Origin: Myxococcus fulvus
GTDB lineage: Bacteria; Myxococcota; Myxococcia; Myxococcales; Myxococcaceae
Direction of reading: 5' to 3'
Assembly (NCBI RefSeq): GCF_900111765.1
Contig: NZ_FOIB01000005.1
Span: forward strand, 372,001 to 436,000
Length of the DNA stretch: 64,000 nt
Shown here: positions 42,545-52,705 of the stretch, one piece after another
How positions within the stretch are numbered: the first letter of the stretch is position 1
How the letters are laid out: each line of letters starts with the position of its first letter
The notes under the pieces: model-generated
The model's database searches: none
The model's input: only the letters and a program-made list of their open reading frames with translations
Told to the model about the DNA's origin: nothing
Made by a program: the position numbers and the translations under genes

Positions 42545-43927
42545 CTACGAGTCGTAACCCGTGTACCCGCGCAGCACGACGACCTTGCGGCTGGCCGGGT
42601 AGTACAGCACCGCGAACTGGTTGAACTCGTGGCAGTTGTGGCATGGCACCTCCTGGGTGCCCAGCCACGCCTGCACCTCACCGCCGCCGGTGAACGCGTC
42701 GATGGCGGCCAGGAGCGCCGCGCCGTCACCATAGTAGTTCGTGCTCAGCAGGATGCTGTTCGCCAGGCCCGCGCGGTGGGTCACCGTGCCGGCCTCGAAC
42801 GTCGGGATGTCCCGGTACCCCGGCCACTGGAGCGCGTCGTAGGCTGCGCGCAGGCTCGCGGCCGGCTGCGAGCAGCGGGGCGTGGTGTACGCGGAGATGG
42901 AGTCCAGCCCGTGCCACGCGCCGTTGTTGGAGCCGTCGTTCCACGCATCCCGCGCCGCCTCCAGCGCCGAGGCGTCGATCTCCGTCAATGCGAACGGCGT
43001 GCTCGGCGTCTCGTCACAGATGTTCGTCACGTACTGGCACCGCGACACCTGGCGGTAGGAGCCACACAGCCCGAAGTCCAGCGTCCCCGCCGGCTGCGCG
43101 TGGATGCAGTCATACACCGCCGGCAGACACCCGGGCGTCGGCCAGACCTCGTACGGGTCCCCCGTCGTCACCGCCAGGCTCGTCACCCTCGGCACCAGGC
43201 GCGCCGTCTTCTGCGACACCGCCTGCCCGCCCTGAATCACGTTGAAGGCGAGCGGAATCGTCGTCGGGTCCATCGCCTGCTCCACCGCGGAGTAGGACCA
43301 GTCCAGCTTGAAGGTGTCCGCGTCCACGCGCGACACCTGCGGAATCCCATCCGGCCCCGTCACCAGGAGCCCGTCCGCCAGCACGTCCGCGCGGCCCCGG
43401 TACACCAGGCTGCTGATGGGGTGCTTCACGTAGACGGGGTCCACCTTCTCGTCGATCCACACCGGCGACGTGCCCCGGAAGTCGAAGAAGCGCGGGTACA
43501 CCTCGATGCGCGCCGTGTACTGCGTGGGCGTGCCCGTGAAGGTGTTCACCGTGATGAACAGCGGCAGCCCGGAGAGGATGGAGTTCAGCTCGTGCCCCAC
43601 CGGCAGCACCACCTCGAAGCGGCGCTCGCTGATGATGTTCGCCGTGCCGAAGGCGTCATCCGGCACGAAGCTGAACACGTACTGCAGATACCGGTTCGCC
43701 GTCGCCTTCAACACCAGCGAGCGCACCCCGTTGCGCGTCTCGAACGTGCCCATCGTCTCGAAGCTCAGCTCCAAGGACGCCTCGGACGCGGAGATGCGCG
43801 TCGCCGTCGCCTCCGCCTCGGACACCGCCAGCTCCTGCTCGAGCGCCGGCGCTCCAGCCGAATCCATACAGCCCGCCGCTCCAGACAACGCCAGACATGC
43901 AATCAATACCTTGCGAAGACGCATCAT
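42545..43927 (-). CDS. Lipoprotein with C-terminal CHNCH domain, long paralogue
   Basis: This is a 460-residue lipoprotein (signal ends SGAAGC, Cys20). Residues ~35-290 are beta-rich and of no recognised family. The C-terminal ~170 residues ('STPFALTEIDASALEAARDAW' onward) are homologous to the whole mature part of the neighbouring 185-residue protein. Both end with the same 35-residue block containing EVPCHNCHEF (Cys429 to His433 here) and GYTGYDS. CHNCH formally fits the CxxCH haem-c motif, but a single site without other cytochrome features may instead bind a metal. Six further Cys lie in ~280-340. It follows its paralogue by about 170 bases on the same strand, each with its own hairpin. 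Confidence 0.85.
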   Translation of the reverse strand: MMRLRKVLIACLALSGAAGCMDSAGAPALEQELAVSEAEATATRISASEASLELSFETMGTFETRNGVRSLVLKATANRYLQYVFSFVPDDAFGTANIISERRFEVVLPVGHELNSILSGLPLFITVNTFTGTPTQYTARIEVYPRFFDFRGTSPVWIDEKVDPVYVKHPISSLVYRGRADVLADGLLVTGPDGIPQVSRVDADTFKLDWSYSAVEQAMDPTTIPLAFNVIQGGQAVSQKTARLVPRVTSLAVTTGDPYEVWPTPGCLPAVYDCIHAQPAGTLDFGLCGSYRQVSRCQYVTNICDETPSTPFALTEIDASALEAARDAWNDGSNNGAWHGLDSISAYTTPRCSQPAASLRAAYDALQWPGYRDIPTFEAGTVTHRAGLANSILLSTNYYGDGAALLAAIDAFTGGGEVQAWLGTQEVPCHNCHEFNQFAVLYYPASRKVVVLRGYTGYDS

Positions 43928-44046
43928 TCCGCTCCAGGTGAGTTACTCGGGTAAAATCACAATAACGTGAGCACCCGGCCGCATGACGTGTCAATCCCGT
44001 CACAGCGGTGCGGGCCCCGGACAGACCTGGGCTGATACATGAAATG

Positions 44047-44082
44047 AAAAAGGCGCCGGCCCCAGGACAGGGGACCGGCGCC
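44047..44082 (-). terminator. Intrinsic terminator of the short CHNCH paralogue
   Basis: On the minus strand an 8-bp plus 4-bp stem (GGCGCCGG-T-CCCC / GGGG-CCGGCGCC), a six-base loop and TTTTT follow the stop at 44099 by 16 bases. It is a good Rho-independent terminator. Confidence 0.8.
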
Positions 44083-44098
44083 CGGGGACGACGAGACG

Positions 44099-44656
44099 TC
44101 AGGAGTCGTAGCCGGTGTAGCCCTGCAGCACGACGACCTTGCGGCTGGCCGGGTAGTACAGCACCGCGAACTGGTTGAACTCATGGCAGTTGTGGCACGG
44201 CACCTCCTGCGTCGACAGCCACGCCTGCACGGTGCCACCGCCCGCGAAGGCGTCGATGGCCGCCAGCAGCGCCAGCCCGTTGCCGTAGTAGTTCGACGTC
44301 AAGAGGATGCTCTGCGACAGGCCGGCCCGGTTGGTGAACGTCCCATCCTCGGCGGAGGGGAAGCCCTGGTTCTGCCACGCCAGCTCCTCCATCACCGCCT
44401 GGATGGTGGTGGGCGTGGTGGGACACTGGGGCGCGATGTACGCGGTAATCGGATGCAGGTAGTGCCACGCGCCGCTGTTGGAACCCAGGTTCCACGTCGC
44501 GCGAGCGGGCTCCAGTGATGAGGCATTGATGGACGTCAGCGAGAACGGCACCGGCGTACACGCCTTGGCCACCGTCGCGACTTCCCGACCGCCCTCCGCG
44601 AAGGCGGAGAAAGAAAACACAGCGACCACCGCAACCATCAGACGACGGAAGTTCAT
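44099..44656 (-). CDS. Exported CHNCH-domain protein, short paralogue
   Basis: This is a 185-residue exported protein. The ATG at 44656 (GGAG seven bases upstream) gives a signal peptide 'MNFRRLMVAVVAVFSFSAFA'; the longer frame starts inside non-coding DNA. The mature part aligns with the last ~170 residues of the 460-residue lipoprotein, with 'NNGAWHGL'/'NSGAWHYL', 'NRAGLSQSILLTSNYYGNG' and the shared end containing CHNCH (Cys154-His158). The last ~130 bases of both genes are about 90% identical, which points to recent duplication or gene conversion. Family and function are not recognised; localisation is probably periplasmic or secreted. Confidence 0.85.
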   Translation of the reverse strand: MNFRRLMVAVVAVFSFSAFAEGGREVATVAKACTPVPFSLTSINASSLEPARATWNLGSNSGAWHYLHPITAYIAPQCPTTPTTIQAVMEELAWQNQGFPSAEDGTFTNRAGLSQSILLTSNYYGNGLALLAAIDAFAGGGTVQAWLSTQEVPCHNCHEFNQFAVLYYPASRKVVVLQGYTGYDS

Positions 44657-44835
44657 CAGTGTGCTCCAGGTGAGGAAGGCGCGGATTAGCACACCAATTT
44701 GAGAACCCGGCTAACAAAGGTGTCACTTCCACCCCTCGGGGGCCGGGCCGTTTTGTTGACGAGTCCCCGGACCACCCTCCTAATGCCCGGACACGTCAGT
44801 AGCGGCCTGTAGCAGTCCCCCCGGGAGGAACCCCC

Positions 44836-45093
44836 ATGCAGGATGGAAGCGCCAGCCCCCTGAGCCCCGAGCTTGCCCCGTCACCGGGCGCCACGGAGAC
44901 GCCCGTCGACGCGCGGGGCCCCGAGGCCGACATCGTCTCCACCCACGTCCTGGTCCCCGAGGAGCAGGTGCAGAAGCTGCGCGAGCTGGCGCGGCGCACC
45001 CGCATCCACCAGAGCGAGTACCTGCGCGAGGCGGTGGAGGATTTGCTCGGCAAGTACGGCCGCGGCGCCGCCAAGCCCGAGGGCCAGTCGTGA
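44836..45093 (+). CDS. Ribbon-helix-helix (CopG/Arc-type) DNA-binding protein
   Basis: This 85-residue protein has a strong ribosome site (GGGAGGA) eight bases before the ATG. The first ~33 residues are disordered and Pro/Ala-rich. Residues ~35-72 form the RHH fold: a beta strand 'STHVLVP' followed by helices 'EEQVQKLRELARRTRI' and 'HQSEYLREAVEDLLGKY'. Such dimers bind operator DNA; many are antitoxins or autoregulators. A 56-codon ORF overlaps its stop as GTGA, suggesting a coupled partner. The target is unknown. Confidence 0.85.
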   Translation: MQDGSASPLSPELAPSPGATETPVDARGPEADIVSTHVLVPEEQVQKLRELARRTRIHQSEYLREAVEDLLGKYGRGAAKPEGQS

Positions 45094-45260
45094 GCATGCT
45101 CGCCCAGCGAGGCGCCTCCCCGCGTCTGGGCGAGCCCCTGCCCGTCCTGCGACGCCGCGAGTGGGACGGAGCCTTCCGCCTGCCCCGCCCGCGGCCCGCC
45201 TCCGAGCGCCCCTCCTCCATCCGCGACGCCATCATCCGCTGGTTGGACCAGGAGCTGTAG
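45090..45260 (+). CDS. Small ORF coupled to the RHH gene
   Basis: This is a 56-residue Arg/Pro-rich peptide starting at GTG 45090, which overlaps the RHH stop (GTGA); an ATG at 45096 is the alternative. The C-terminus 'SSIRDAIIRWLDQEL' is a clear amphipathic helix. The overlap and helix suggest that it is real and made with the RHH protein, perhaps as a binding partner. It does not resemble a known toxin such as RelE or ParE. Confidence 0.45.
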   Translation: MSMLAQRGASPRLGEPLPVLRRREWDGAFRLPRPRPASERPSSIRDAIIRWLDQEL

Positions 45261-45318
45261 GCCCTCCTCCCACGCGAACCCTGGAGAGCATCGCCACGCG
45301 CGGGCTAGGCTTCGGGCC

Positions 45319-45780
45319 ATGCGCACTGTCCTGCTCGTCGCCGCCCTCGCCGCCTCCGGCTGTGCCGGCCCTGGCGGCTTCCAGAAGCTCTACCCCGGCA
45401 TGACGTCCCGGGAGGTCGTCGAGGCCATGGGCCAGGGGCCCACCCGCGCCCACGAGTTCCCCGACCGGTCCTCCGCCTGGTACTACGGCGACGACCAGTG
45501 CGTGTTGATGCGCGAGGACAAGCTCGTCGCCAAGTCGACCACGCGCGAGCGCACCGCCGTCGACACGCCCATCGTCTCCATCCGTGACACCGCGAAGGCC
45601 GTGTGCGCGCCGGAGGGCTACGCCACCGAGACGCGCGGCGAGCAGCGCATCGACACGCCCTTCGGCAGCTTCAAGGGCTCGCTCGGCTCGACGAAGGCGC
45701 CGAGGAAGACGGCGCCTCCGGCCGAGAACAGCGACACCGCGCCGAGCGCCGACACGCAGCCCGACGCCCCCCCGTACTGA
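45319..45780 (+). CDS. BamE/SmpA-like small lipoprotein
   Basis: This is a 153-residue lipoprotein (Cys15 in ALAASGCAG). Residues ~22-75 ('FQKLYPGMTSREVVEAMGQGPTRAHEFPD...AWYYGDDQCVLMREDKLVAK') follow the SmpA/OmlA-BamE pattern, a small alpha/beta domain with 'GMTxxEVxxxMGxP' and a 'WYYG' strand. The C-terminal ~50 residues are Pro/Thr/Asp-rich and disordered. The domain occurs in outer-membrane assembly proteins and in unrelated envelope lipoproteins, so a Bam role is not implied. The gene is single and converges on the membrane protein gene ending at 45788. Confidence 0.82.
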   Translation: MRTVLLVAALAASGCAGPGGFQKLYPGMTSREVVEAMGQGPTRAHEFPDRSSAWYYGDDQCVLMREDKLVAKSTTRERTAVDTPIVSIRDTAKAVCAPEGYATETRGEQRIDTPFGSFKGSLGSTKAPRKTAPPAENSDTAPSADTQPDAPPY

Positions 45781-45787
45781 GCGGGCG

Positions 45788-46852
45788 TCACGCGCTGGGG
45801 GCCGCCGCCTCGCCTTCCTTCTCCAGCTTGCCCGCGATGTCCTTGAAGGACATGTGGCCCAGCGACATGAGGATGAGGCCCAGGCCCACCGTCTGCGCCG
45901 TCTGCGCCATCCACAGCACGTTGGCGTACGCGAGCCCGCCGGCGTTCACCACGGTGGCGGGCAGGAAGAGGCTCAGGCCCACCTTGCACGCCGCCTGGAA
46001 GGTGCCGACCATGCCCGGCGCCGCCGGAATCATCAGCCCCACCACCAGCACGCACAGCACCACGTACGCCTGGAAGAGCGACAGCTCCATGGGCTGACAC
46101 GCGGTGCCGGCCGCCACGCCCGAGCAGTCGAAGGCGTTGGCGAGCAGCATCATCCCGAAGCCGTTGAGGCCCCAGTAGCCCACGGTGCAGAGGAAGAAGA
46201 TGACCACCTGCTTCGCGTCTGGCAGCTGCCGCATGGCGCCCACGAAGGTGTCGACGATGTCCGCCACCTTGTCGGCGAGCCCCGGCGCGAAGCGGCCCAC
46301 CGTCGCGCGCACCAGGCGCACGGTGCGCTCCTGCTGCCACAGGCCGAACAGCAGGAAGAGCAGCCCGCCGCCGAACACCGCGAACATCAGCCACGAGCCC
46401 AGCTTGACGTAGCGCACCTCGGGCGTCTCGGTGGGCACGAAGAAGAGCAGCACCCGCATGGACGCGGCGACGAAGAGGCCGTCGACGATGCGCTCGAGCA
46501 CCACGGACGTCATGGCGGCGCTGCGGCGGATGGAGCTGCGCTGGGCGATGAGGAAGGGCCGGGCGAACTCGCCCAGGCGGAAGGGCAGCACCAGCAGCAT
46601 CATGAAGCCGATGGCGGAGGCCTCGTTGAGCTTGCGGAAGGGCACCCGCTCCAGGCCCGACAAGAGGCTGCCCCAGCGCAGCGTGCGGAAGACGTGGATG
46701 CCCAGCAGGCAACCGAAGTACGGCAGCAACCAGATGTAGTTGGCCGACTTGAGGCTGGTGAGCTGCGTCCCCCAGTCCGTGTCCCGGAAGGCCCACCAGA
46801 GGAAGACGAGGGTGACGAGCAGGCTGGCTGCGAGCTTGACGGCGCGTTTCAC
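45788..46852 (-). CDS. UPF0104/flippase-like membrane protein (LPG synthase TM type)
   Basis: This 354-residue integral membrane protein has about eight spans, beginning 'AASLLVTLVFLWWAF' and including 'ASAIGFMMLLVLPFRLGEFARPFLIA' and 'LVVGLMIPAAPGMVGTFQAACKVGL'. The motifs 'LPFRLGEFARPFLIA', 'RIVDGLFV' and 'PAAPGMVGTFQ' are typical of the lysylphosphatidylglycerol-synthase transmembrane family, which flip or move lipids across the inner membrane. The soluble aminoacyl-transferase part of MprF is absent, so it is a stand-alone flippase-like protein. It lies 17 bases below the CpsB-like gene on the same strand, which suggests a polysaccharide or glycolipid context. Confidence 0.88.
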   Translation of the reverse strand: MKRAVKLAASLLVTLVFLWWAFRDTDWGTQLTSLKSANYIWLLPYFGCLLGIHVFRTLRWGSLLSGLERVPFRKLNEASAIGFMMLLVLPFRLGEFARPFLIAQRSSIRRSAAMTSVVLERIVDGLFVAASMRVLLFFVPTETPEVRYVKLGSWLMFAVFGGGLLFLLFGLWQQERTVRLVRATVGRFAPGLADKVADIVDTFVGAMRQLPDAKQVVIFFLCTVGYWGLNGFGMMLLANAFDCSGVAAGTACQPMELSLFQAYVVLCVLVVGLMIPAAPGMVGTFQAACKVGLSLFLPATVVNAGGLAYANVLWMAQTAQTVGLGLILMSLGHMSFKDIAGKLEKEGEAAAPSA

Positions 46853-46869
46853 GGCGGCCGGGTATACCG

Positions 46870-47601
46870 TCAGTCCTGGTCGGACTCCAGTGACTCTCCG
46901 GCCAGCAGGCGGGAGGGGTTGTCCCGCAGGAGCCGGCTGGCCGTCTGTTCCCCCACCCGGCCGACGAGCTCCGCCAGCGAGCGCCCCAGCCAGTCCCGGG
47001 CCCCCACCGGGCCGTGCAGGTCCGTGGCGGCGACGGCGTAGAGGCCCTCGTCCAGGAAGGCGCGGGCGAGCTTCTTCGCCGTGGGGCCATAGCGTCCGAT
47101 GAGCGCCCCCACGTCGAGCTGGAGCCGGGCGCCGGTGCGCACGGCCTCGGCGGCGCGCCCCTTGCGCTCGAACTCCACGCAGCGCTCGGGATGGGCGATG
47201 AGCGGCACCACGCCCTTGGTGCGGATGCGGAACAGGATGTCCGGCAGCGCGGGCACGGGCGCGGTGTAGGGCAGCTCCACCAGCGTCACCCTCCCCGCCC
47301 CCAGCATGCGCGCGGCGGGCGTGCCCAGGGCGCGCAGGAAGGCGTCGTCCAGCACGTTCTCCGCGTTGCGGCCGAGCGTCAGGGGGATGCGCTCGCGCGC
47401 GAGCGCGGCCGTCAGCTCGCCGAGGCGCGCCTCCACCACGTCCACGGGGGCGTACTCGGGCCGGGCGTGGGGGCTGGGCGCGACGGTGGAGAAGCCCAGG
47501 TCGACCAGCGCCCGCGCCATCTCCAGCGCGTCCTCCAGCGTGCGCGCGCCGTCATCCACGCCGGGCAGCAGGTGGCAGTGCAGGTCGACGTAGCCCTTCA
47601 C
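46870..47601 (-). CDS. PHP-domain tyrosine phosphatase, CpsB/Wzb-like
   Basis: This 243-residue enzyme has a PHP fold. Motif I 'YVDLHCHLLPGVDDG' (residues 4-18), 'APSPHARPEYAP' (~42), the region 'GRNAENVLDD', 'PLIAHPERC' (~153) and 'ATDLHGP' (~210) supply the His/Asp/Glu ligands of a metal cluster. Family knowledge: CpsB/YwqE-type enzymes dephosphorylate tyrosine kinases that control capsule or exopolysaccharide export. It is coupled to yacG (its ATG at 47601 overlaps the yacG stop) and is followed by the flippase-like gene. The kinase partner is not in the window. Confidence 0.88.
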   Translation of the reverse strand: MKGYVDLHCHLLPGVDDGARTLEDALEMARALVDLGFSTVAPSPHARPEYAPVDVVEARLGELTAALARERIPLTLGRNAENVLDDAFLRALGTPAARMLGAGRVTLVELPYTAPVPALPDILFRIRTKGVVPLIAHPERCVEFERKGRAAEAVRTGARLQLDVGALIGRYGPTAKKLARAFLDEGLYAVAATDLHGPVGARDWLGRSLAELVGRVGEQTASRLLRDNPSRLLAGESLESDQD

Positions 47602-47807
47602 GCATCCTCGCGCTGGCGGTCGGGATGGCTTCCGGGCGGCAGCTCGTCCTCCGACTCATCGGACTGGCGGTCGGGCATGCGGTACTCCTCCCCCAACCAC
47701 TTGCCCAGGTCCACCGCGCGGCAGCGGCGCGAGCAGAACGGGAACGCGGTGTTCTCGGGACGGGGAGGAACGGGCTTCTTGCAGATGGGACAGGAGAGGG
47801 GGCTCAT
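47598..47807 (-). CDS. yacG: DNA gyrase inhibitor YacG, zinc protein
   Basis: This is a 69-residue protein. A four-Cys zinc site is complete: CPIC at residues 6-9 and CSRRC at ~25-29, followed by 'RAVDLGKWLGEEYRMP', the family signature. The acidic/hydrophilic C-terminus is as in other YacG proteins. In Escherichia coli it binds GyrB and inhibits gyrase. The overlap (ATGA) with the PHP phosphatase gene indicates coupling, an unusual partner since yacG more often lies with coaE. Confidence 0.9.
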   Translation of the reverse strand: MSPLSCPICKKPVPPRPENTAFPFCSRRCRAVDLGKWLGEEYRMPDRQSDESEDELPPGSHPDRQREDA

Positions 47808-47892
47808 GAGGGACCTGCCTTCTTAGATAAGCCTTGACGCTCTCGTGGGCCAGGACGTTTCGTGCCCGCCCGCCAGCAGGAGGAGGCCCGCC

Positions 47893-48882
47893 ATGAAGGT
47901 CATCCGCATCACCACGCCCGGAGGCCCCGAGGTCCTCGCCGAGGACGAGCGCCCCGAGCCCATCCCCGGCCCCGGTGAGCTGCGCGTGCGCGTGCGCGCC
48001 ACCGCCCTCAATCGCGCGGACCTGCTCCAGATTCGCGGGCTCTACCCCGCCCCGCCGGACGTGGCGCCGGACGTCCCGGGCCTCGAGTACGCGGGCGAGG
48101 TGGTGGCGGTGGGCCCGCGCACGCACCGCTTCAAGGTCGGAGACCGGGTGATGGGGCTGGTGGGCGGCGGCGCGTGGTCCGACCTGCTGCTCGTCCACGA
48201 GCGGGAGACGCTGCCGATGCCGGAGGGCATGGACTTCACGGACGCCGCGGCGCTGCCGGAGGCGTACCTCACCGCGTACGACGCGCTGGTGCTCCAGGGG
48301 GGACTCAAGCCGGGCGAGACGGTGCTGGTGCACGCGGTGGCCAGCGGCGTGGGCTCGGCGGCGGCGCTGCTCTGTCAGGCCACGGGCGCGCGCGTGGTGG
48401 GCACCGGGCGCAGCGCGGCGAAGCTGTCCCGCGCCTCCGAGTGGGGCGTGAAGCACACGCTCGTGTGCGAGTCCTCGCCGCCGCGCTTCGCGGACCCGGT
48501 GCGTGCCCTCACGCAAGGCAAGGGCGCGGACCTGTGCCTGGACCTGGTGGGCGGGGACTACGTGCCCGAGTCCATGCAGGCCCTGGCGACGAAGGGCCGG
48601 ATGATGCTCGTGGGCCTGGTGGCCGGCGCGAGCACGGAGGTCAACCTGGGCCTGTGGCTCACCCGGCGCTTGAGCATCACCGGCACCGTGCTGCGCAGCC
48701 GGCCGCTCGAGGAGAAGATGGCCCTGGTCCAGAGCGCGGAGCGGCACCTGTTGCCGCTGTTCCGCTCGGGCGCGCTCGGCCCCGTGGTGGACGCGGTGCT
48801 GCCCCGGGCCGAGCTCGCCCAGGGCCTGGAGCGCATGGCGCGCAACGACTCGGTGGGCAAGCTGGTGGTGCGCTGGGATTAA
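47893..48882 (+). CDS. NAD(P)H quinone oxidoreductase (zeta-crystallin/PIG3-like MDR)
   Basis: This 329-residue medium-chain reductase starts at ATG 47893 with AGGAGG six bases upstream. The GroES-like domain is at ~1-120 ('ALNRADLLQIRGLYP', 'VPGLEYAGEVVAVGP', 'KVGDRVMGLVGGGAWSD') and the Rossmann domain at ~120-270 ('VLVHAVASGVGSAAALLCQ', 'VVGTGRS', 'DLCLDLVGGDYV'). The catalytic zinc ligands of alcohol dehydrogenases are missing, as in quinone reductases. It uses NADPH, from the Ser/Arg after the Gly-rich loop. The LNRADLLQIRG motif is closest to the PIG3 subgroup. It is monocistronic and divergent from the yacG operon. Confidence 0.92.
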   Translation: MKVIRITTPGGPEVLAEDERPEPIPGPGELRVRVRATALNRADLLQIRGLYPAPPDVAPDVPGLEYAGEVVAVGPRTHRFKVGDRVMGLVGGGAWSDLLLVHERETLPMPEGMDFTDAAALPEAYLTAYDALVLQGGLKPGETVLVHAVASGVGSAAALLCQATGARVVGTGRSAAKLSRASEWGVKHTLVCESSPPRFADPVRALTQGKGADLCLDLVGGDYVPESMQALATKGRMMLVGLVAGASTEVNLGLWLTRRLSITGTVLRSRPLEEKMALVQSAERHLLPLFRSGALGPVVDAVLPRAELAQGLERMARNDSVGKLVVRWD

Positions 48883-49412
48883 TCCCAGCCATACCAGAGC
48901 TTCTGGCGTGAGTCGTACGAGTACTTCCAGAAGACGATGGTGTAGCAGGTGATGGCGAACGAGCCGTCCTCGCGACGGTGGTAGCCGGTGTCCGTGGCGA
49001 ACGGAGAGTCCGAGCCTTCGGGCTCGGGCCCATCACACGTGGGCACCTGCGCAATCCACTCGGGCACCAGCACCTTCACGGACTCGGGATAGGCGCCCTT
49101 GCTGGAGTGATAGGACTCCAGCGCCGCGATGAGCGGAGCGAACCGCATCTCCATCTGGTCGAAGCGCCAGGACGTGCCGCGCGTCAGCCCCAGATAGGAC
49201 AGCACGAGGCCCGCGAGCATCCAGGCCAGGGACAGGAAGTTCACCTTCCTGCGCACCGGGAGCACCGCCAGCACCAGCGTGACGAGCACCAGCGCGGCCC
49301 CCGCCAGCATCACGAGCGGCACCGCCAGCGCCGCCGTGAACGACAGATATCCCAACACCGTCATCAACGCCGCCCCCAGGAGCGACAGCAGGGGCACCAG
49401 CCATTTCGCCAT
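48879..49412 (-). CDS. Membrane protein of unknown function
   Basis: This is a 177-residue protein; the ATG at 49412 is chosen because it directly precedes a hydrophobic N-terminus. Three membrane spans occupy ~4-85 ('LVPLLSLLGAALMTVLGYLS', 'VPLVMLAGAALVLVTLVLAV', 'LSLAWMLAGLVLSYLGL'). The C-terminal ~90 residues are soluble with Tyr/Ser-rich strands ('LIAALESYHSSKGAYPESVKVL', 'YHRREDGSFAITCYT'), recalling type II pseudopilin-like C-termini (GspG/PilE) where 'ALESYHSSKGAYP' is the alpha-C to beta transition. It has no conventional prepilin leader. Its last four bases overlap the end of the oxidoreductase gene (48879-48882), convergent. Confidence 0.75.
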   Translation of the reverse strand: MAKWLVPLLSLLGAALMTVLGYLSFTAALAVPLVMLAGAALVLVTLVLAVLPVRRKVNFLSLAWMLAGLVLSYLGLTRGTSWRFDQMEMRFAPLIAALESYHSSKGAYPESVKVLVPEWIAQVPTCDGPEPEGSDSPFATDTGYHRREDGSFAITCYTIVFWKYSYDSRQKLWYGWD

Positions 49413-49865
49413 GGCGTGACGATAGCAGGTGGATGGACTCCGAGCGTCCTCGAACCGACAGCGCCCCTGGACTCCGGGCCCGGGGAGCGCTGACGGATTG
49501 CCGACTTCCCACGCACTGAGCGGCGCCGGGGTGGTCCAGGACCGCACGCGCAAGTGTCTGCGTGGTTTGGGCCCGGCGCCCATCAAATGACAGACGCCTG
49601 CCCTCGCGTTCACATAGGCAAGCAGACGGGTCTGCTCAAGATTGGCAACGAGAGCTTTCTCCGGAAAGTCCGACTCCCGAGTCCCCCCACGCTCTCGCCC
49701 AGGCTGGCGTCAGTCACCCCCGCGAGCAGGGGCGGTCGCAGCGGCCGCCTCCCTGTCGCGCCAGCCTCTGTATCCGCGACCCCGATGAACGGCCCGCACC
49801 CTTCGCGGTGGCGCGGGCCGCGCGTGCTTCCCAGAGGTGTCCCCTCGCCTCGACGAGTGCAGACC
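49413..49865. other. 453-base divergent intergenic region before the kinase operon
   Basis: The kinase frame stays open upstream to 49554 but the added residues are Pro/Arg-rich with no domain and no ribosome site, so I treat it as non-coding. The region must contain the promoters of the membrane protein gene and the kinase-nSTAND operon. No clear -35/-10 or structure is seen. Confidence 0.45.
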
Positions 49866-52697
<2,832 letters not shown>

Positions 52698-52705
52698 GGC
52701 GCGCC

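Noticed and set aside
42545-42690. Insertion-sequence end, because the same ~130 bases recur at 44099-44240
   Set aside because: The shared stretch is coding, in frame and at the same end of two homologous genes, so it is a paralogue feature.
42545-44656. Call as c-type cytochromes from CHNCH
   Set aside because: Only one site per protein, no distal ligand or cytochrome fold visible; kept as a motif observation.
45090-45260. Call as ParE/RelE-type toxin of the RHH gene
   Set aside because: The 56-residue sequence is too short and lacks the RelE-fold strand pattern.
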